Assembly: GCA_938012815.1 (NCBI GenBank)
Contig: CALLVV010000025.1
Coordinates: 1 to 51,685 of the forward strand
Source of the DNA: an uncultured Propionibacteriaceae bacterium
GTDB lineage: Bacteria; Actinomycetota; Actinomycetes; Propionibacteriales; Propionibacteriaceae
Direction: 5' to 3'
Length of the DNA stretch: 51,685 nt
Part shown: positions 16,379 to 24,622 of the stretch, in pieces
How positions within the stretch are numbered: position 1 is the stretch's first letter
Layout: each line of letters starts with the position of its first letter
The notes under the pieces: model-generated
The model's database searches: none
What the model was told of the DNA's origin: nothing
The model's input: only the letters and a program-made list of their open reading frames with translations
Position numbers and translations under genes: made by a program

Positions 16379-17623
16379 CTAGGCCAGGGGCAGGGTGAGC
16401 TGGGCGACGAAGCCAGCGCAGCCATCGGCGTTGGCCAGGGTCAGGTCGCCCCCCATGCGCTCGGCCAGCCAAGCCGAGGTGTACAACCCAAGGCCCGACC
16501 CCGGGATGCCGGCCGCGTTAGAGCCTCGGAAGCGCTTCACCACCAGGCTTGCGACCTCCTCGTCGCGCACGCCGGGACCGGAGTCTGTCAGACGCAGCCA
16601 CCACGACTCAGCCGTGGTGCCGGAGTCGACGACGACCCGCGTACCCGCGTACTTGGCCGCGTTGCCCAGGAGGTTGTCGAGGATCTGGGCGAGGCGCTTC
16701 GGGTCGGCGACGACGATCGCCTCAGCCAGCTGGAACGGCTCGAGCGCCCCAGTCGCGTCGGCCGCACGAAGCAGACTCGCGACGCGCGGCGTCGGTAATT
16801 CCTCGGGGACGACGGGCAGCGCGTCCAGGCGGTCGTCGCTGGCGGCGCTGAGCTCATCGATGAGGGAGTCGACGAGCCGGGCCCGCTCGGCGATCGCGTC
16901 GAGCCGCTGCTGCTGGACCGCATCGCCCTCTTTGAGCGCGAGCAGCTCGGCATTGGCCAGGATCGTGGCGACGGGGGTTCGAAGGTCGTGGCTCAGCTGG
17001 GCGACCAAGTCTCGTTTGGACTCCTCCGCCTTGGCAGCGGCCTCGCGGGCGGCCGCGAGTTCAGTGCGCATCAGGTCGAAGGAGCTTGTGAAGGCCCCGA
17101 AAGCCTGCCCACGATCCACTCTGAGAGGCGCATCCAGCCGGCCCGCACCGACGTCGGCGGCAAACTGCTCCAGGCGCCGGAAAGGTCGCAGCAGCCTCGC
17201 CCACGCCCAGGCGGCCCAGGCAGCGGCACCCACCCCGGCCAGCCCCAGCACACCGGCCCCGAGGCGTCGCGCACTCCCCCAGGCCGTCGCCCATTGCTGC
17301 TGCTGTCCGGAGCCCAGCCACGCACGACCCACAACGCGGCCATCAACCACGACGTCGAACCCGAACGCTCCCCGCCGGGCGGCCTCGAGGTCGGCGACGA
17401 TCGGGGCGCCGCTGCTTGCCACCACGCTGCCGCCCGCGACGATCGTCCAATCACCGGAGTAGGTGGCCTCGATGCGGGGCCAGGTCGCACGCACCTGAGC
17501 GAGGAAGTCGTTGGCCTCCACGACGTCGAACCGCGGCGCAGCGGGCGCCGGGGCCAGCCACACCGCGACCGCCCCAAGCAGCAGTACCACGGGAGCCACG
17601 AGCAGGGCGACGAAACGTCTCAC
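16379..17623 (-). CDS. Sensor histidine kinase, membrane-bound
   Basis: A 414-residue kinase. A first transmembrane helix (residues 4-24) and a second (about 123-143) enclose an extracytoplasmic sensor of roughly 95 residues, then a HAMP-like linker (RLLRPFRRLEQF). The H-box is LSHDLRTP with His212, the N-box LDNLLGNAAKYAG, and the G-boxes DSGPGV and GSGLGLYTSAWLAERMGG. Its start overlaps the stop of the regulator gene (ATGA). It probably phosphorylates that regulator in response to a ligand of the adjacent FtsX-type transporter; the ligand is not evident. Confidence 0.93.
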   Translation of the reverse strand: MRRFVALLVAPVVLLLGAVAVWLAPAPAAPRFDVVEANDFLAQVRATWPRIEATYSGDWTIVAGGSVVASSGAPIVADLEAARRGAFGFDVVVDGRVVGRAWLGSGQQQQWATAWGSARRLGAGVLGLAGVGAAAWAAWAWARLLRPFRRLEQFAADVGAGRLDAPLRVDRGQAFGAFTSSFDLMRTELAAAREAAAKAEESKRDLVAQLSHDLRTPVATILANAELLALKEGDAVQQQRLDAIAERARLVDSLIDELSAASDDRLDALPVVPEELPTPRVASLLRAADATGALEPFQLAEAIVVADPKRLAQILDNLLGNAAKYAGTRVVVDSGTTAESWWLRLTDSGPGVRDEEVASLVVKRFRGSNAAGIPGSGLGLYTSAWLAERMGGDLTLANADGCAGFVAQLTLPLA

Positions 17624-18285
17624 CGGCCGCCCTCAAAGACATAGCCACGCCCCCACACCGTCTTGACGTAGCGGGGGTCGGCCGGATCCGGCTCGATGTG
17701 GGTGCGCAGACGACGCACGTGCACGCTGAGCGTGGCATCTCCGGTCAGCGGCGAATCCCAGACCGCGGTGAACAGTTCCTCCTTCGGCACGACCCGCCCA
17801 CGATTCGCCACGAGGTGCCGAAGCAGCCGGTGCTCCATCGCCGTCAGCTTTATCTCGGCCCCATCAACGAAGACCCGGTCGGCGTCGTCGTCAACCACCA
17901 GCCAGTCGTCGCGAAAACCCCGCGGCTGTCCCAGCCGGTCCAGCATGCGGCGAACCTTGGCCAGCAGCACCGCCAGGGAGACGGGCTTGCGCACGTAATC
18001 GTCACCCCCAAGCCCCAGGGCAAGGATCTGGTCGTCGTCGCTGCCCCGGGCCGACAGGAACAGGATCGGTACGTCACTTTTTGCCCGCATTGCGCGGCAC
18101 ACCTCGAAACCGTTCACATCCGGCAGGTTCACATCGAGCACAACCAGCTTCGGCGGGCACGCATCGAACGCAGCCAACGCGGAGGCGCCGTCGACGACGT
18201 ACTCGGCTTCAAACCCGAAAGCCTGCAGGTATGTTGCGATGGCATCGGCCAGCTCAGCTTCGTCGTCGACGATCAACACACCCAT
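17620..18285 (-). CDS. OmpR/PhoB-family response regulator
   Basis: A 221-residue regulator. The receiver domain has the acidic pair Asp7/Asp8, phosphoacceptor Asp51 (VVLDVNLP), a conserved Ser in FLSARG and Lys in VRKPVS. The C-terminal winged helix ends with LSVHVRRLRTHIEPDPADPR and VWGRGYVFEG. It is first in the order regulator, kinase, ATPase, permease and probably controls the latter two through the repeats near 16200-16230. Confidence 0.95.
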   Translation of the reverse strand: MGVLIVDDEAELADAIATYLQAFGFEAEYVVDGASALAAFDACPPKLVVLDVNLPDVNGFEVCRAMRAKSDVPILFLSARGSDDDQILALGLGGDDYVRKPVSLAVLLAKVRRMLDRLGQPRGFRDDWLVVDDDADRVFVDGAEIKLTAMEHRLLRHLVANRGRVVPKEELFTAVWDSPLTGDATLSVHVRRLRTHIEPDPADPRYVKTVWGRGYVFEGGR

Positions 18286-18317
18286 GGGCTGATCGTAACC
18301 GCCGCTGGAAGCGGAAA

Positions 18318-18341
18318 GGCCCGCCCCAACCGGGACGGGCC
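18318..18341 (-). terminator. Terminator after rpsQ
   Basis: GGCCCGCCCC (18318-18327), loop AACC, GGGACGGGCC (18332-18341), one mismatch; on the minus strand followed by TTTCC. It lies 14 bases past the rpsQ stop, so the rpsJ-rpsQ operon ends here and does not run on to rplN. Confidence 0.75.
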
Positions 18342-18354
18342 ACTTCCTAGCGAC

Positions 18355-18633
18355 TCACTTGGCGCGTTCGATGATCTCGATCAGGCGCCAGCGCTTCTGC
18401 GCCGACAACGGACGGGTCTCCATGACGCGGACGCGATCACCGATGCCGGCGGTGTTGTCCTCGTCGTGGACCTTGATGCGCGACGACTTGGTCATCACCT
18501 TGCCGTAGAGCGGGTGCTTCACGCGGTCCTCGACCAGGACGACGATGGTCTTGTCCATCTTGTCCGAGACGACGACGCCCTGCATCACCTTGCGGCGGCC
18601 GCGCTGTTGGGTGGTGGCTTCAGACATACTCAC
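18355..18633 (-). CDS. rpsQ: 30S ribosomal protein S17
   Basis: A 92-residue protein with the S17 OB fold (RKVMQGVVVSDKMDKTIVVL, VKHPLYGKVMTKSSRIKVHD, GDRVRVMETRPLSAQKRWRL). It has a short N-terminal extension (MSMSEATTQQRG) usual in the phylum. It overlaps rpmC by four bases and is the last gene of this operon, because a terminator follows. Confidence 0.97.
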   Translation of the reverse strand: MSMSEATTQQRGRRKVMQGVVVSDKMDKTIVVLVEDRVKHPLYGKVMTKSSRIKVHDEDNTAGIGDRVRVMETRPLSAQKRWRLIEIIERAK

Positions 18634-18863
18634 TTCTCCTGGATCGCGGGCTCATCGACGATGCCGAGGTTGCGTTCCTGCAACACGGTGTAGACGCGGG
18701 CGATGTCCTTGCGGACCTCGCGAAGCCGCCCGTGCGACTCCAGCTGCCCCGTGGCGGCGGCGAACCGGAGGCCGAACAGCTCCTCCTTCAGTTCCACCAC
18801 CTTGGCGTTGAGCTGTTCGCGGGACAGGCCGCGCAGCTCATTGGCGGTCAGGGCCTTGCTCAT
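18630..18863 (-). CDS. rpmC: 50S ribosomal protein L29
   Basis: A 77-residue protein starting MSKALTANELRGLSREQLNA, with the helical-hairpin L29 pattern (ELKEELFGLRFAAATGQLES, LREVRKDIARVYTVLQERNL). L29 lies by the peptide exit tunnel, near the signal recognition particle site. It overlaps rplP by one base and rpsQ by four. Confidence 0.97.
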   Translation of the reverse strand: MSKALTANELRGLSREQLNAKVVELKEELFGLRFAAATGQLESHGRLREVRKDIARVYTVLQERNLGIVDEPAIQEK

Positions 18864-19282
18864 CAGATCTCACCTGCTTCACGTTTGATGAAACGGGCCT
18901 TGAAGGGCAGCTTGTGGATGGCGAGGCGCATCGCCTCACGGGCCACGTCCTCACCCACCCCGGAGAGCTCGAAGAGCACCCGGCCGGGCTTGACGTTGGC
19001 CACCCACCACTCGGGCGAACCCTTACCGGAACCCATGCGGGTCTCGGCCGGCTTCTTGGTCAGGGGACGGTCCGGGTAGACGTTGATCCAGACCTTGCCG
19101 CCACGCTTGATGTGACGGGTCATGGCGATACGAGCCGCCTCGATCTGACGGTTCGTCAGGTAGGACGACTCGAGCGCCTGGATGCCGTACTCACCGAAGG
19201 CGAGCTTCGTGGCGCCCTTGGCAACACCGTCGCGTTTCGGGTGGTGCTGCTTACGGAACTTGACGCGACGAGGAATCAGCAT
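18863..19282 (-). CDS. rplP: 50S ribosomal protein L16
   Basis: A 139-residue protein (MLIPRRVKFRKQHHPKRDGV) with the conserved GRVWINVYPD-like KVWINVYPDRPLTKKPAETR and MGSGKGSPEWWVANVKPGRV segments. L16 supports the A-site tRNA region of the large subunit. It starts three bases after the rpsC stop. Confidence 0.98.
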   Translation of the reverse strand: MLIPRRVKFRKQHHPKRDGVAKGATKLAFGEYGIQALESSYLTNRQIEAARIAMTRHIKRGGKVWINVYPDRPLTKKPAETRMGSGKGSPEWWVANVKPGRVLFELSGVGEDVAREAMRLAIHKLPFKARFIKREAGEI

Positions 19283-19285
19283 GGC

Positions 19286-20095
19286 TCACGCTCCTGCGTT
19301 CGAGGTTTCGGGAGTAGCCGCCGAGGCCTGGGCTGCTTCGGCGCGACGACGTCCGCCGCGCTCGGGACGGTCCCCACGGCCCTCACCGCGACCCGGGCGA
19401 CGGCCCGAACGCTGACGACCGGTGGGGGCGGAGTTGCGGGCGGCCTTCTGGGCAGCGCGTTCGGCGCGGGTGCCGGTGACGTCGCCCTTGTAGATCCACA
19501 CCTTGACTCCGATCCGCCCGAAGGTGGTGCGGGCCTCGTAGAAGCCGTAATCGATGTCGGCGCGGAGGGTGTGCAGCGGCACCTGGCCGTCGCGGTAGCC
19601 CTCGGAACGCGACATCTCGGCCCCGCCGAGACGCCCGGAGCACTTGATCCGGATGCCCTTGGCGCCGGCGCGCATCGCCGTCTGCTGAGCCTTGCGCATC
19701 GCACGGCGGAAGGCCACGCGGGCCCCTAGCTGCTCGGCGACACCCTGCGCGACGAGCTGGGCATCGGTCTCGGGGTTCTTGACCTCGAGGATGTTCAGCT
19801 GCACCTGTTTGCCGGTCAGCTTCTCCAGCTCGGCCCGTACCCGCTCCGCCTCAGCGCCGTTGCGGCCGATGACGATCCCGGGACGCGCGGCGTGCAGGAA
19901 AATGGTGACCCTCTTGGAGCGCCGTTCGATCTCGATGGAGGAGATGCCCGCGCGTTCCAGCGACTTGGTCAGGTAATTGCGGATCTTCACGTCCTCGGCC
20001 ACGTAGTCCGCGTAGTTCTTCGTCGCGTACCAGCGGGTGATGTGATCCGTGGTGATGCCGAGACGGAAGCCGTTCGGGTTGATCTTCTGCCCCAT
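19286..20095 (-). CDS. rpsC: 30S ribosomal protein S3
   Basis: A 269-residue protein (MGQKINPNGFRLGITTDHIT). It has a KH domain (GIVIGRNGAEAERVRAELEK), the S3 C-terminal domain (GRLGGAEMSRSEGYRDGQVP) and a long Arg/Gly-rich disordered tail (about 215-269). S3 lines the mRNA entry channel and has helicase activity with S4 and S5. The tail is longer than in E. coli but usual in Actinobacteria. Confidence 0.98.
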   Translation of the reverse strand: MGQKINPNGFRLGITTDHITRWYATKNYADYVAEDVKIRNYLTKSLERAGISSIEIERRSKRVTIFLHAARPGIVIGRNGAEAERVRAELEKLTGKQVQLNILEVKNPETDAQLVAQGVAEQLGARVAFRRAMRKAQQTAMRAGAKGIRIKCSGRLGGAEMSRSEGYRDGQVPLHTLRADIDYGFYEARTTFGRIGVKVWIYKGDVTGTRAERAAQKAARNSAPTGRQRSGRRPGRGEGRGDRPERGGRRRAEAAQASAATPETSNAGA

Positions 20096-20097
20096 GC

Positions 20098-20499
20098 TCA
20101 GGCCTCCTTCGACTCTCGGGGTTCAACGACCACAGTGATGTGGGAGCCGCGTTTCAGGATCCGCGAGGCGGAACCCTTGGCGCGGGGACGGATGCGACGC
20201 AGGGTCACGCCCTCGTCGACGAATGCCTTGGACACATACAGGTCCCGGGAGTCCAGGTCCTCGGTGTTCTCAGCGTTGGCGACGGCCGAGGCCACCACCT
20301 TGTACACGGGCTCCGAAGCCGCCTGGGGGGCGAACCTCAGGGCGGTGAGTGCCTCGGAGACGTCCATGCCGCGGATCAGATCCACCACACGACGCACCTT
20401 CATCGGGCTCATCCGGACATGACGCGCGATGGCGTAGGAGCCGGGACGATCACCGAGCAGGGCCTCGCGACGGGCGCTGTTGCCGTTTTCGTTGCTCAT
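20098..20499 (-). CDS. rplV: 50S ribosomal protein L22
   Basis: A 133-residue protein with the L22 core RHVRMSPMKVRRVVDLIRGM and the hairpin-loop region RRIRPRAKGSASRILKRGSH, which lines the exit tunnel and is where macrolide-resistance changes occur in other bacteria. No insertion is visible in the loop. It has a roughly 20-residue N-terminal extension (MSNENGNSARREALLGDRPG). Confidence 0.97.
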   Translation of the reverse strand: MSNENGNSARREALLGDRPGSYAIARHVRMSPMKVRRVVDLIRGMDVSEALTALRFAPQAASEPVYKVVASAVANAENTEDLDSRDLYVSKAFVDEGVTLRRIRPRAKGSASRILKRGSHITVVVEPRESKEA

Positions 20500-20525
20500 C
20501 GTTTCGTTAGTCCTATCCTCGCGCC

Positions 20526-20807
20526 TCAGCGGCGACGGGCCTTCTTGTCTTCCTTCACGTGCCCCCGGAAGGTGCGCGTGGGGGCGAATTCGCCCAGCTT
20601 GTGACCGATCATGGCCTCGGTGATGAACACCGGGACGTGCTTGCGACCGTCGTGCACGGCGATGGTGTGCCCCAGCATGTCCGGGACGATCATCGAGCGG
20701 CGCGACCAGGTCTTGATGACATTCTTGGTGCCCTTTTCGTTCTGAACGTCCACCTTCTTCATCAGGTGGTCGTCAACGAAGGGGCCTTTCTTCAAGCTGC
20801 GTGGCAT
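20526..20807 (-). CDS. rpsS: 30S ribosomal protein S19
   Basis: A 93-residue protein (MPRSLKKGPFVDDHLMKKVD) with the conserved WSRRSMIVPDMLGHTIAVHD and GHKLGEFAPTRTFRGH segments. S19 sits in the 30S head with S13. It lies between rplB and rplV as usual. Confidence 0.98.
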   Translation of the reverse strand: MPRSLKKGPFVDDHLMKKVDVQNEKGTKNVIKTWSRRSMIVPDMLGHTIAVHDGRKHVPVFITEAMIGHKLGEFAPTRTFRGHVKEDKKARRR

Positions 20808-20825
20808 ATTTCCTCAGGCTCCCTA

Positions 20826-21662
20826 TCAGCGCTTCTTGCCGGTCTTGCGGCGACGCACGATGAGACGGCTGCTCGCCTTGTTCTTGTCGCGGGTACGGCC
20901 CTCAGGCTTACCCCACGGAGACACCGGGTGACGACCACCCGAAGTACGACCCTCGCCACCACCATGCGGGTGGTCGACAGGGTTCATCACGACACCGCGG
21001 ACGGTCGGGCGGATGCCCTTCCAACGGTTGCGTCCGGCCTTGCCCCAGTTGATGTTCGACTGCTCGGCGTTGCCGACCGTGCCGATAGTGGCGCGGCAGC
21101 GGACGTCGACCATGCGCATCTCACCCGAGGGCATGCGCAGGGTGGCGTACTTGCCCTCACGGGCAACCAGCTGGATGGCCGCACCGGCGGAGCGTCCCAG
21201 CTTGGCCCCGCCCCCGGGACGCAGTTCAACGGCGTGCACCGTGGTACCGACGGGGATCTGCCGCAGCTCCAGGTTGTTGCCGGGTTTGATGTCGGCCCCC
21301 GGACCGGAGATCACGACGGTGCCCTGGGTCAGGCCGTTGGGGGCGATGATGTAGCGCTTCTCGCCGTCGCGGTAGTGCAGCAGCGCGATGCGGGCGGTGC
21401 GGTTGGGGTCGTACTCGATGTGAGCAACCTTCGCCGGGACCCCGTCCTTGTCGTAGCGCTTGAAATCGATGATGCGATAGGCCTGCTTGTGGCCACCACC
21501 GATGTGACGGGTGGTGATACGGCCCGAGTTGTTGCGGCCACCGGTTTTCGGCTTCGGGGCGAGCAGCGATTTCTCCGGGGTCGAACGGGTCAGCTCGACG
21601 AAGTCGGAGACGCTGGCGCCGCGACGGCCCGGCGTCGTCGGCTTGTACTTACGGATACCCAT
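20826..21662 (-). CDS. rplB: 50S ribosomal protein L2
   Basis: A 278-residue protein (MGIRKYKPTTPGRRGASVSD) with both L2 domains. The peptidyl-transferase region MNPVDHPHGGGEGRTSGGRH with its conserved His is intact. L2 is needed for subunit association. The sequence is of standard length. Confidence 0.98.
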   Translation of the reverse strand: MGIRKYKPTTPGRRGASVSDFVELTRSTPEKSLLAPKPKTGGRNNSGRITTRHIGGGHKQAYRIIDFKRYDKDGVPAKVAHIEYDPNRTARIALLHYRDGEKRYIIAPNGLTQGTVVISGPGADIKPGNNLELRQIPVGTTVHAVELRPGGGAKLGRSAGAAIQLVAREGKYATLRMPSGEMRMVDVRCRATIGTVGNAEQSNINWGKAGRNRWKGIRPTVRGVVMNPVDHPHGGGEGRTSGGRHPVSPWGKPEGRTRDKNKASSRLIVRRRKTGKKR

Positions 21663-21679
21663 GACGAATCAATCCTTCT

Positions 21680-21988
21680 TCACTCGCCCTGACCGGCGAA
21701 GATGTCGATGCGGTCACCCTCGGCGACGGTCACGATGGCGCGCTTGACATCGACCCTCTTGCCGATGCCGAAGCGGGTGCGACGACGCTTGCCCTGACGG
21801 TTCTGGGTGTTGACGGCGATGACGCGAACATCAAAGATTTTCTCGATCGCGATCTTGATCTCGGTCTTGTTGGCGTGGGGCGCCACGATGAACGTGTACT
21901 TGTTCTCGTCGAGGAGGTTGTAACTCTTCTCGCTGACGACGGGGCGCAAGATGATGTCGCGGTGGTCGCGGATCTTCAGCTCGCTCAC
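21680..21988 (-). CDS. rplW: 50S ribosomal protein L23
   Basis: A 102-residue protein (MSELKIRDHRDIILRPVVSE) with the KTEIKIAIEKIFDVRVIAVN strand-helix element. L23 is at the exit tunnel and docks trigger factor and the signal recognition particle. Its ATG overlaps the rplD stop (ATGA). Confidence 0.97.
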   Translation of the reverse strand: MSELKIRDHRDIILRPVVSEKSYNLLDENKYTFIVAPHANKTEIKIAIEKIFDVRVIAVNTQNRQGKRRRTRFGIGKRVDVKRAIVTVAEGDRIDIFAGQGE

Positions 21989-22692
21989 TTCTCCTCCTCG
22001 TTCTCCGGGGCTTTCTCGGAACCGACGGATTCAGTGGCCTCGCTCTCGGAGGCGACGGCCTCGGCACCACGGTGAGTGAAGGCGGCCAGGGCCGCTGAGG
22101 TGAACACGACCGAATCGGCCACCAGCACGTCGTAGGCGTTGAGCTGGTCAACGGCCAGGACATGGACGGTCGGGACGTTGCGCAGGCTCAGCCAGGCGAC
22201 CTCCTCGAACCGGTCCAGGACCACGAGCACCTTCTTCAGCTCACCCAGCTGCGCCAGCGTCGCCAAGGCGGTCCGGGTGGAGGGCACCTCGCCGGAAACC
22301 AGCTCGGAGACCACGAAGACCTGGCCGTCACGGGCGCGATCGGACAGGGAGCCGCGCAGGGCCGCGACGATCATCTTCTTGGGGGTGCGCTGGGAGTAGT
22401 CGCGCGGCTTGGGGCCGTGAACGGTGCCACCGCCGGTCCAGATCGGGGAACGACGCGAACCGTGGCGGGCACGGCCGGTGCCCTTCTGGCGCCACGGCTT
22501 GATGCCGCCGCCACGGACCTCACCGCGGGTCTTGGTGGAGTGCGTGCCTTGGCGGGCAGCGGCAAGCTGGGCCACCACGACCTGATGGATCAGGGGAATA
22601 TTGGTCTGGACGTCGAAGATCTCGCCGGGCAGCTCGGCGGTGCCGGCTTTCTTGCCCTCGGGGGCGTGGACGTCAACGGTGATGGAGCTCAT
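21985..22692 (-). CDS. rplD: 50S ribosomal protein L4
   Basis: A 235-residue protein with the L4 tunnel loop (KTRGEVRGGGIKPWRQKGTG followed by RARHGSRRSPIWTGGG). The C-terminus has a glutamate-rich tail (ESEATESVGSEKAPENEEEK) typical of Actinobacteria. In E. coli L4 also represses the S10 operon; there is no evidence for that here. It overlaps rplC by four bases. Confidence 0.97.
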   Translation of the reverse strand: MSSITVDVHAPEGKKAGTAELPGEIFDVQTNIPLIHQVVVAQLAAARQGTHSTKTRGEVRGGGIKPWRQKGTGRARHGSRRSPIWTGGGTVHGPKPRDYSQRTPKKMIVAALRGSLSDRARDGQVFVVSELVSGEVPSTRTALATLAQLGELKKVLVVLDRFEEVAWLSLRNVPTVHVLAVDQLNAYDVLVADSVVFTSAALAAFTHRGAEAVASESEATESVGSEKAPENEEEK

Positions 22693-23351
22693 GCCTGTTC
22701 ACCCTTCTTTGCTGCGCTGCGCACGACGACGAGCGAGCCGTTGTTGCCGGGGACCGCGCCGCGAACCAGCAGCAGGCCTCGTTCGGCATCGACGGCGTGG
22801 ATCTTGAGGTTCTGGACGGTCACCTTGGCGTTACCCATGCGACCCGCCATGCGGAGGCCCTTGAACACGCGGCCGGGGGTGGAGCAGCCACCGATGGAAC
22901 CGGGCGCGCGGTGCTTGCGGTGCACGCCGTGGGAGCCCTTGAGACCACCGAAGCCGTGGCGTTTCATGACACCCGCGGTGCCCTTGCCCTTGGTGGTGCC
23001 GGTCACGTCGACGAATTCGCCGCCGGCGAAGAGCTCGGCGGTCAGCTCCTGCCCGAGGGTGAACTCGGCTGCGTTGGCGGTGCGCAGTTCGAGCAGGTGC
23101 CTGCGGGGGGTGACGTCGGCCTTGTTGAAATGCCCTTGGGCCGGCTTCGTGACCTTCCTGGATGCGATGGCCCCGAAACCGAGCTGGACGGCGTTGTACC
23201 CGTCCTTCTCGGGGGTGCGGACCTGGGTCACGACGCAGGGCCCGGCCTGGATGACGGTGACGGGGACGACCTTGTTGTTCTCGTCCCAGAGCTGGGTCAT
23301 GCCGAGCTTGGTGCCCAGGATGCCCTTGACGATTCGTTCGCTGTTGCTCAT
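22689..23351 (-). CDS. rplC: 50S ribosomal protein L3
   Basis: A 220-residue protein if started at the ATG at 23351 (MSNSERIVKGILGTKLGMTQ), which has GAGG six bases upstream. A GTG four codons earlier overlaps the rpsJ stop (GTGA) and is a less likely alternative. The conserved RHGFGGLKGSHGVHRKHRAP region, with the loop reaching the peptidyl transferase centre, is intact. Confidence 0.97.
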   Translation of the reverse strand: MSNSERIVKGILGTKLGMTQLWDENNKVVPVTVIQAGPCVVTQVRTPEKDGYNAVQLGFGAIASRKVTKPAQGHFNKADVTPRRHLLELRTANAAEFTLGQELTAELFAGGEFVDVTGTTKGKGTAGVMKRHGFGGLKGSHGVHRKHRAPGSIGGCSTPGRVFKGLRMAGRMGNAKVTVQNLKIHAVDAERGLLLVRGAVPGNNGSLVVVRSAAKKGEQA

Positions 23352-23359
23352 CTCGGACC

Positions 23360-23671
23360 TCACGGAAGCTTGATTTCGATGTCGACACCGGCCGGAAGGT
23401 CGAGGCGCATCAGCAGATCGACGGTCTTCGGCGTGGGGTCGAGGATGTCGATCAGCCGCTTGTGGGTGCGCATCTCGAAATGCTCGCGGCTGTCCTTGTA
23501 CTTGTGGGGCGAACGGATCACACAGAACACGTTCTTCTCGGTCGGCAGCGGCACGGGGCCTGCCACCTTGGCACCGGTGCGAGTCACGGTGTCGACGATC
23601 TTGCGCGCCGAGCTGTCGATGACCTCGTGGTCATACGCCCGCAACCGGATGCGGATCTTTTGTCCCGCCAC
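23360..23671 (-). CDS. rpsJ: 30S ribosomal protein S10
   Basis: A 103-residue protein with a GTG start at 23671 (MAGQKIRIRLRAYDHEVIDS), AAGGA about seven bases before it. The loop region with VAGPVPLPTEKN and VIRSPHKYKDSREHFEMRTH is typical; the position corresponding to tetracycline-resistance changes is not altered in an obvious way. It is the first gene of the rpsJ-rpsQ operon; tuf, its usual upstream neighbour, is 13 kb away. Confidence 0.98.
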   Translation of the reverse strand: MAGQKIRIRLRAYDHEVIDSSARKIVDTVTRTGAKVAGPVPLPTEKNVFCVIRSPHKYKDSREHFEMRTHKRLIDILDPTPKTVDLLMRLDLPAGVDIEIKLP

Positions 23672-23785
23672 AGTTCGTTCCTTCTACTCGTCCCTGATGG
23701 AGTTCTCATGAACTTTTTGGGGCCTGGACCCCTCGTCGCCCCGACCCCCGAGGTCGGGAGTGTCGGGCCCGAAGCCGCAAGGAAA

Positions 23786-23810
23786 GACCTCCCTCCAGCT
23801 TCCGGAGGTC
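23786..23810 (-). terminator. Possible terminator or leader hairpin before rpsJ
   Basis: GACCTCC (23786-23792), 11-base loop, GGAGGTC (23804-23810); on the minus strand followed by TTTCCTT. It may end transcription of the regulator gene that stops at 23948. But the candidate rpsJ promoter lies upstream of it, so it would also be in the rpsJ leader. The role is uncertain. Confidence 0.3.
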
Positions 23811-23905
23811 ACATCTTGTGCTTGGGCCACCTGCTCGACCTCGACAAGGAGGAGGGCATTCACCGCATACGCGGCAGACGCCTCCCCTTGCGGAGCAACC
23901 TGCAC

Positions 23906-23934
23906 ATTCTTGCACGCCCTCGGCGACGAGCCAA
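23906..23934 (-). promoter_or_regulatory. Candidate promoter of the rpsJ operon
   Basis: Minus-strand TTGGCT (23929-23934), 17-base spacer, AAGAAT (23906-23911). The start would be near 23899, giving a leader of about 230 bases before rpsJ. It is a motif match supported by context. Confidence 0.4.
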
Positions 23935-23947
23935 ATCGTCGCCGCGC

Positions 23948-24622
23948 TCAGGGGGTGGGGCGGTTCAGGAAGGCGAGTATGGCACGCACCCGACGGTTCT
24001 CGTCGCCGGGTTCGAAACCGAGCTTGGAGAAAATACTGGAAACGTGTTTCGCCACGGCCGCCCCGGACAGGAAGAGCCGTCCCGCGATCTGGTTGTTGGA
24101 GAGCCCCTGGGCCATGAGTTCCATCACCTCGAGTTCTCGCGGGGTGAGTTCCCCCAGCCCAGATCGGGAGGTCTGCATCATGGCACGCGCCACCTCAGGG
24201 TCGATCACCACTCCCCCGCCGGCCACCATCCGCAACGCCCCGATGAAGTCCGCAACCTGCGCCACCCGGTCCTTGAGGAGGTATCCGGCCCCGCCCGCCC
24301 CGGGTGGAGCCGGGAGGGCGAACAGTTCCTGGGCGTGCAGTGGGGAGACGTACTGGCTCAGCACCAGAACCGCCACCCGGGGATGGTCCTCCTTGATCCG
24401 GATCGCGGCGCGGAGGCCGTCGTTGGTCATGGTGGGCGGCATCCGCACGTCGGTGATGACCACATCGGGCAGCGCGTCGCGCCCGGCCAGTTCGGCGACG
24501 GTGGCCAGGAGCGCGTCGGCGCGGTGTTCCTGCCCAACGATCTCGTATCCCTGGCGTTCCAGGAGCCCGACGAGTCCTTCACGGAGCAGGGTGGAGTCGT
24601 CGGCCATCAGCACTGTAGTCAT
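23948..24622 (-). CDS. NarL/FixJ-family response regulator
   Basis: A 224-residue regulator with receiver domain (MTTVLMADDSTLLREGLVGL, Asp8/Asp9, phosphoacceptor Asp58 in VVITDVRMP, Lys in YLLKDRV) and a C-terminal LuxR helix-turn-helix (ELTPRELEVMELMAQGLSNN, then AVAKHVSSIFSKLGF). It follows its kinase with ATGA overlap. The likely target is the divergent ABC operon at 25658, inferred from proximity only. Confidence 0.93.
   Translation of the reverse strand: MTTVLMADDSTLLREGLVGLLERQGYEIVGQEHRADALLATVAELAGRDALPDVVITDVRMPPTMTNDGLRAAIRIKEDHPRVAVLVLSQYVSPLHAQELFALPAPPGAGGAGYLLKDRVAQVADFIGALRMVAGGGVVIDPEVARAMMQTSRSGLGELTPRELEVMELMAQGLSNNQIAGRLFLSGAAVAKHVSSIFSKLGFEPGDENRRVRAILAFLNRPTP

Noticed and set aside
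23860..23909. Short basic peptide (MCRLLRKGRRLPRMR) at the candidate rpsJ promoter
   Set aside because: The ATG overlaps the -10 box, so the predicted transcript would not contain it, and there is no ribosome binding site.
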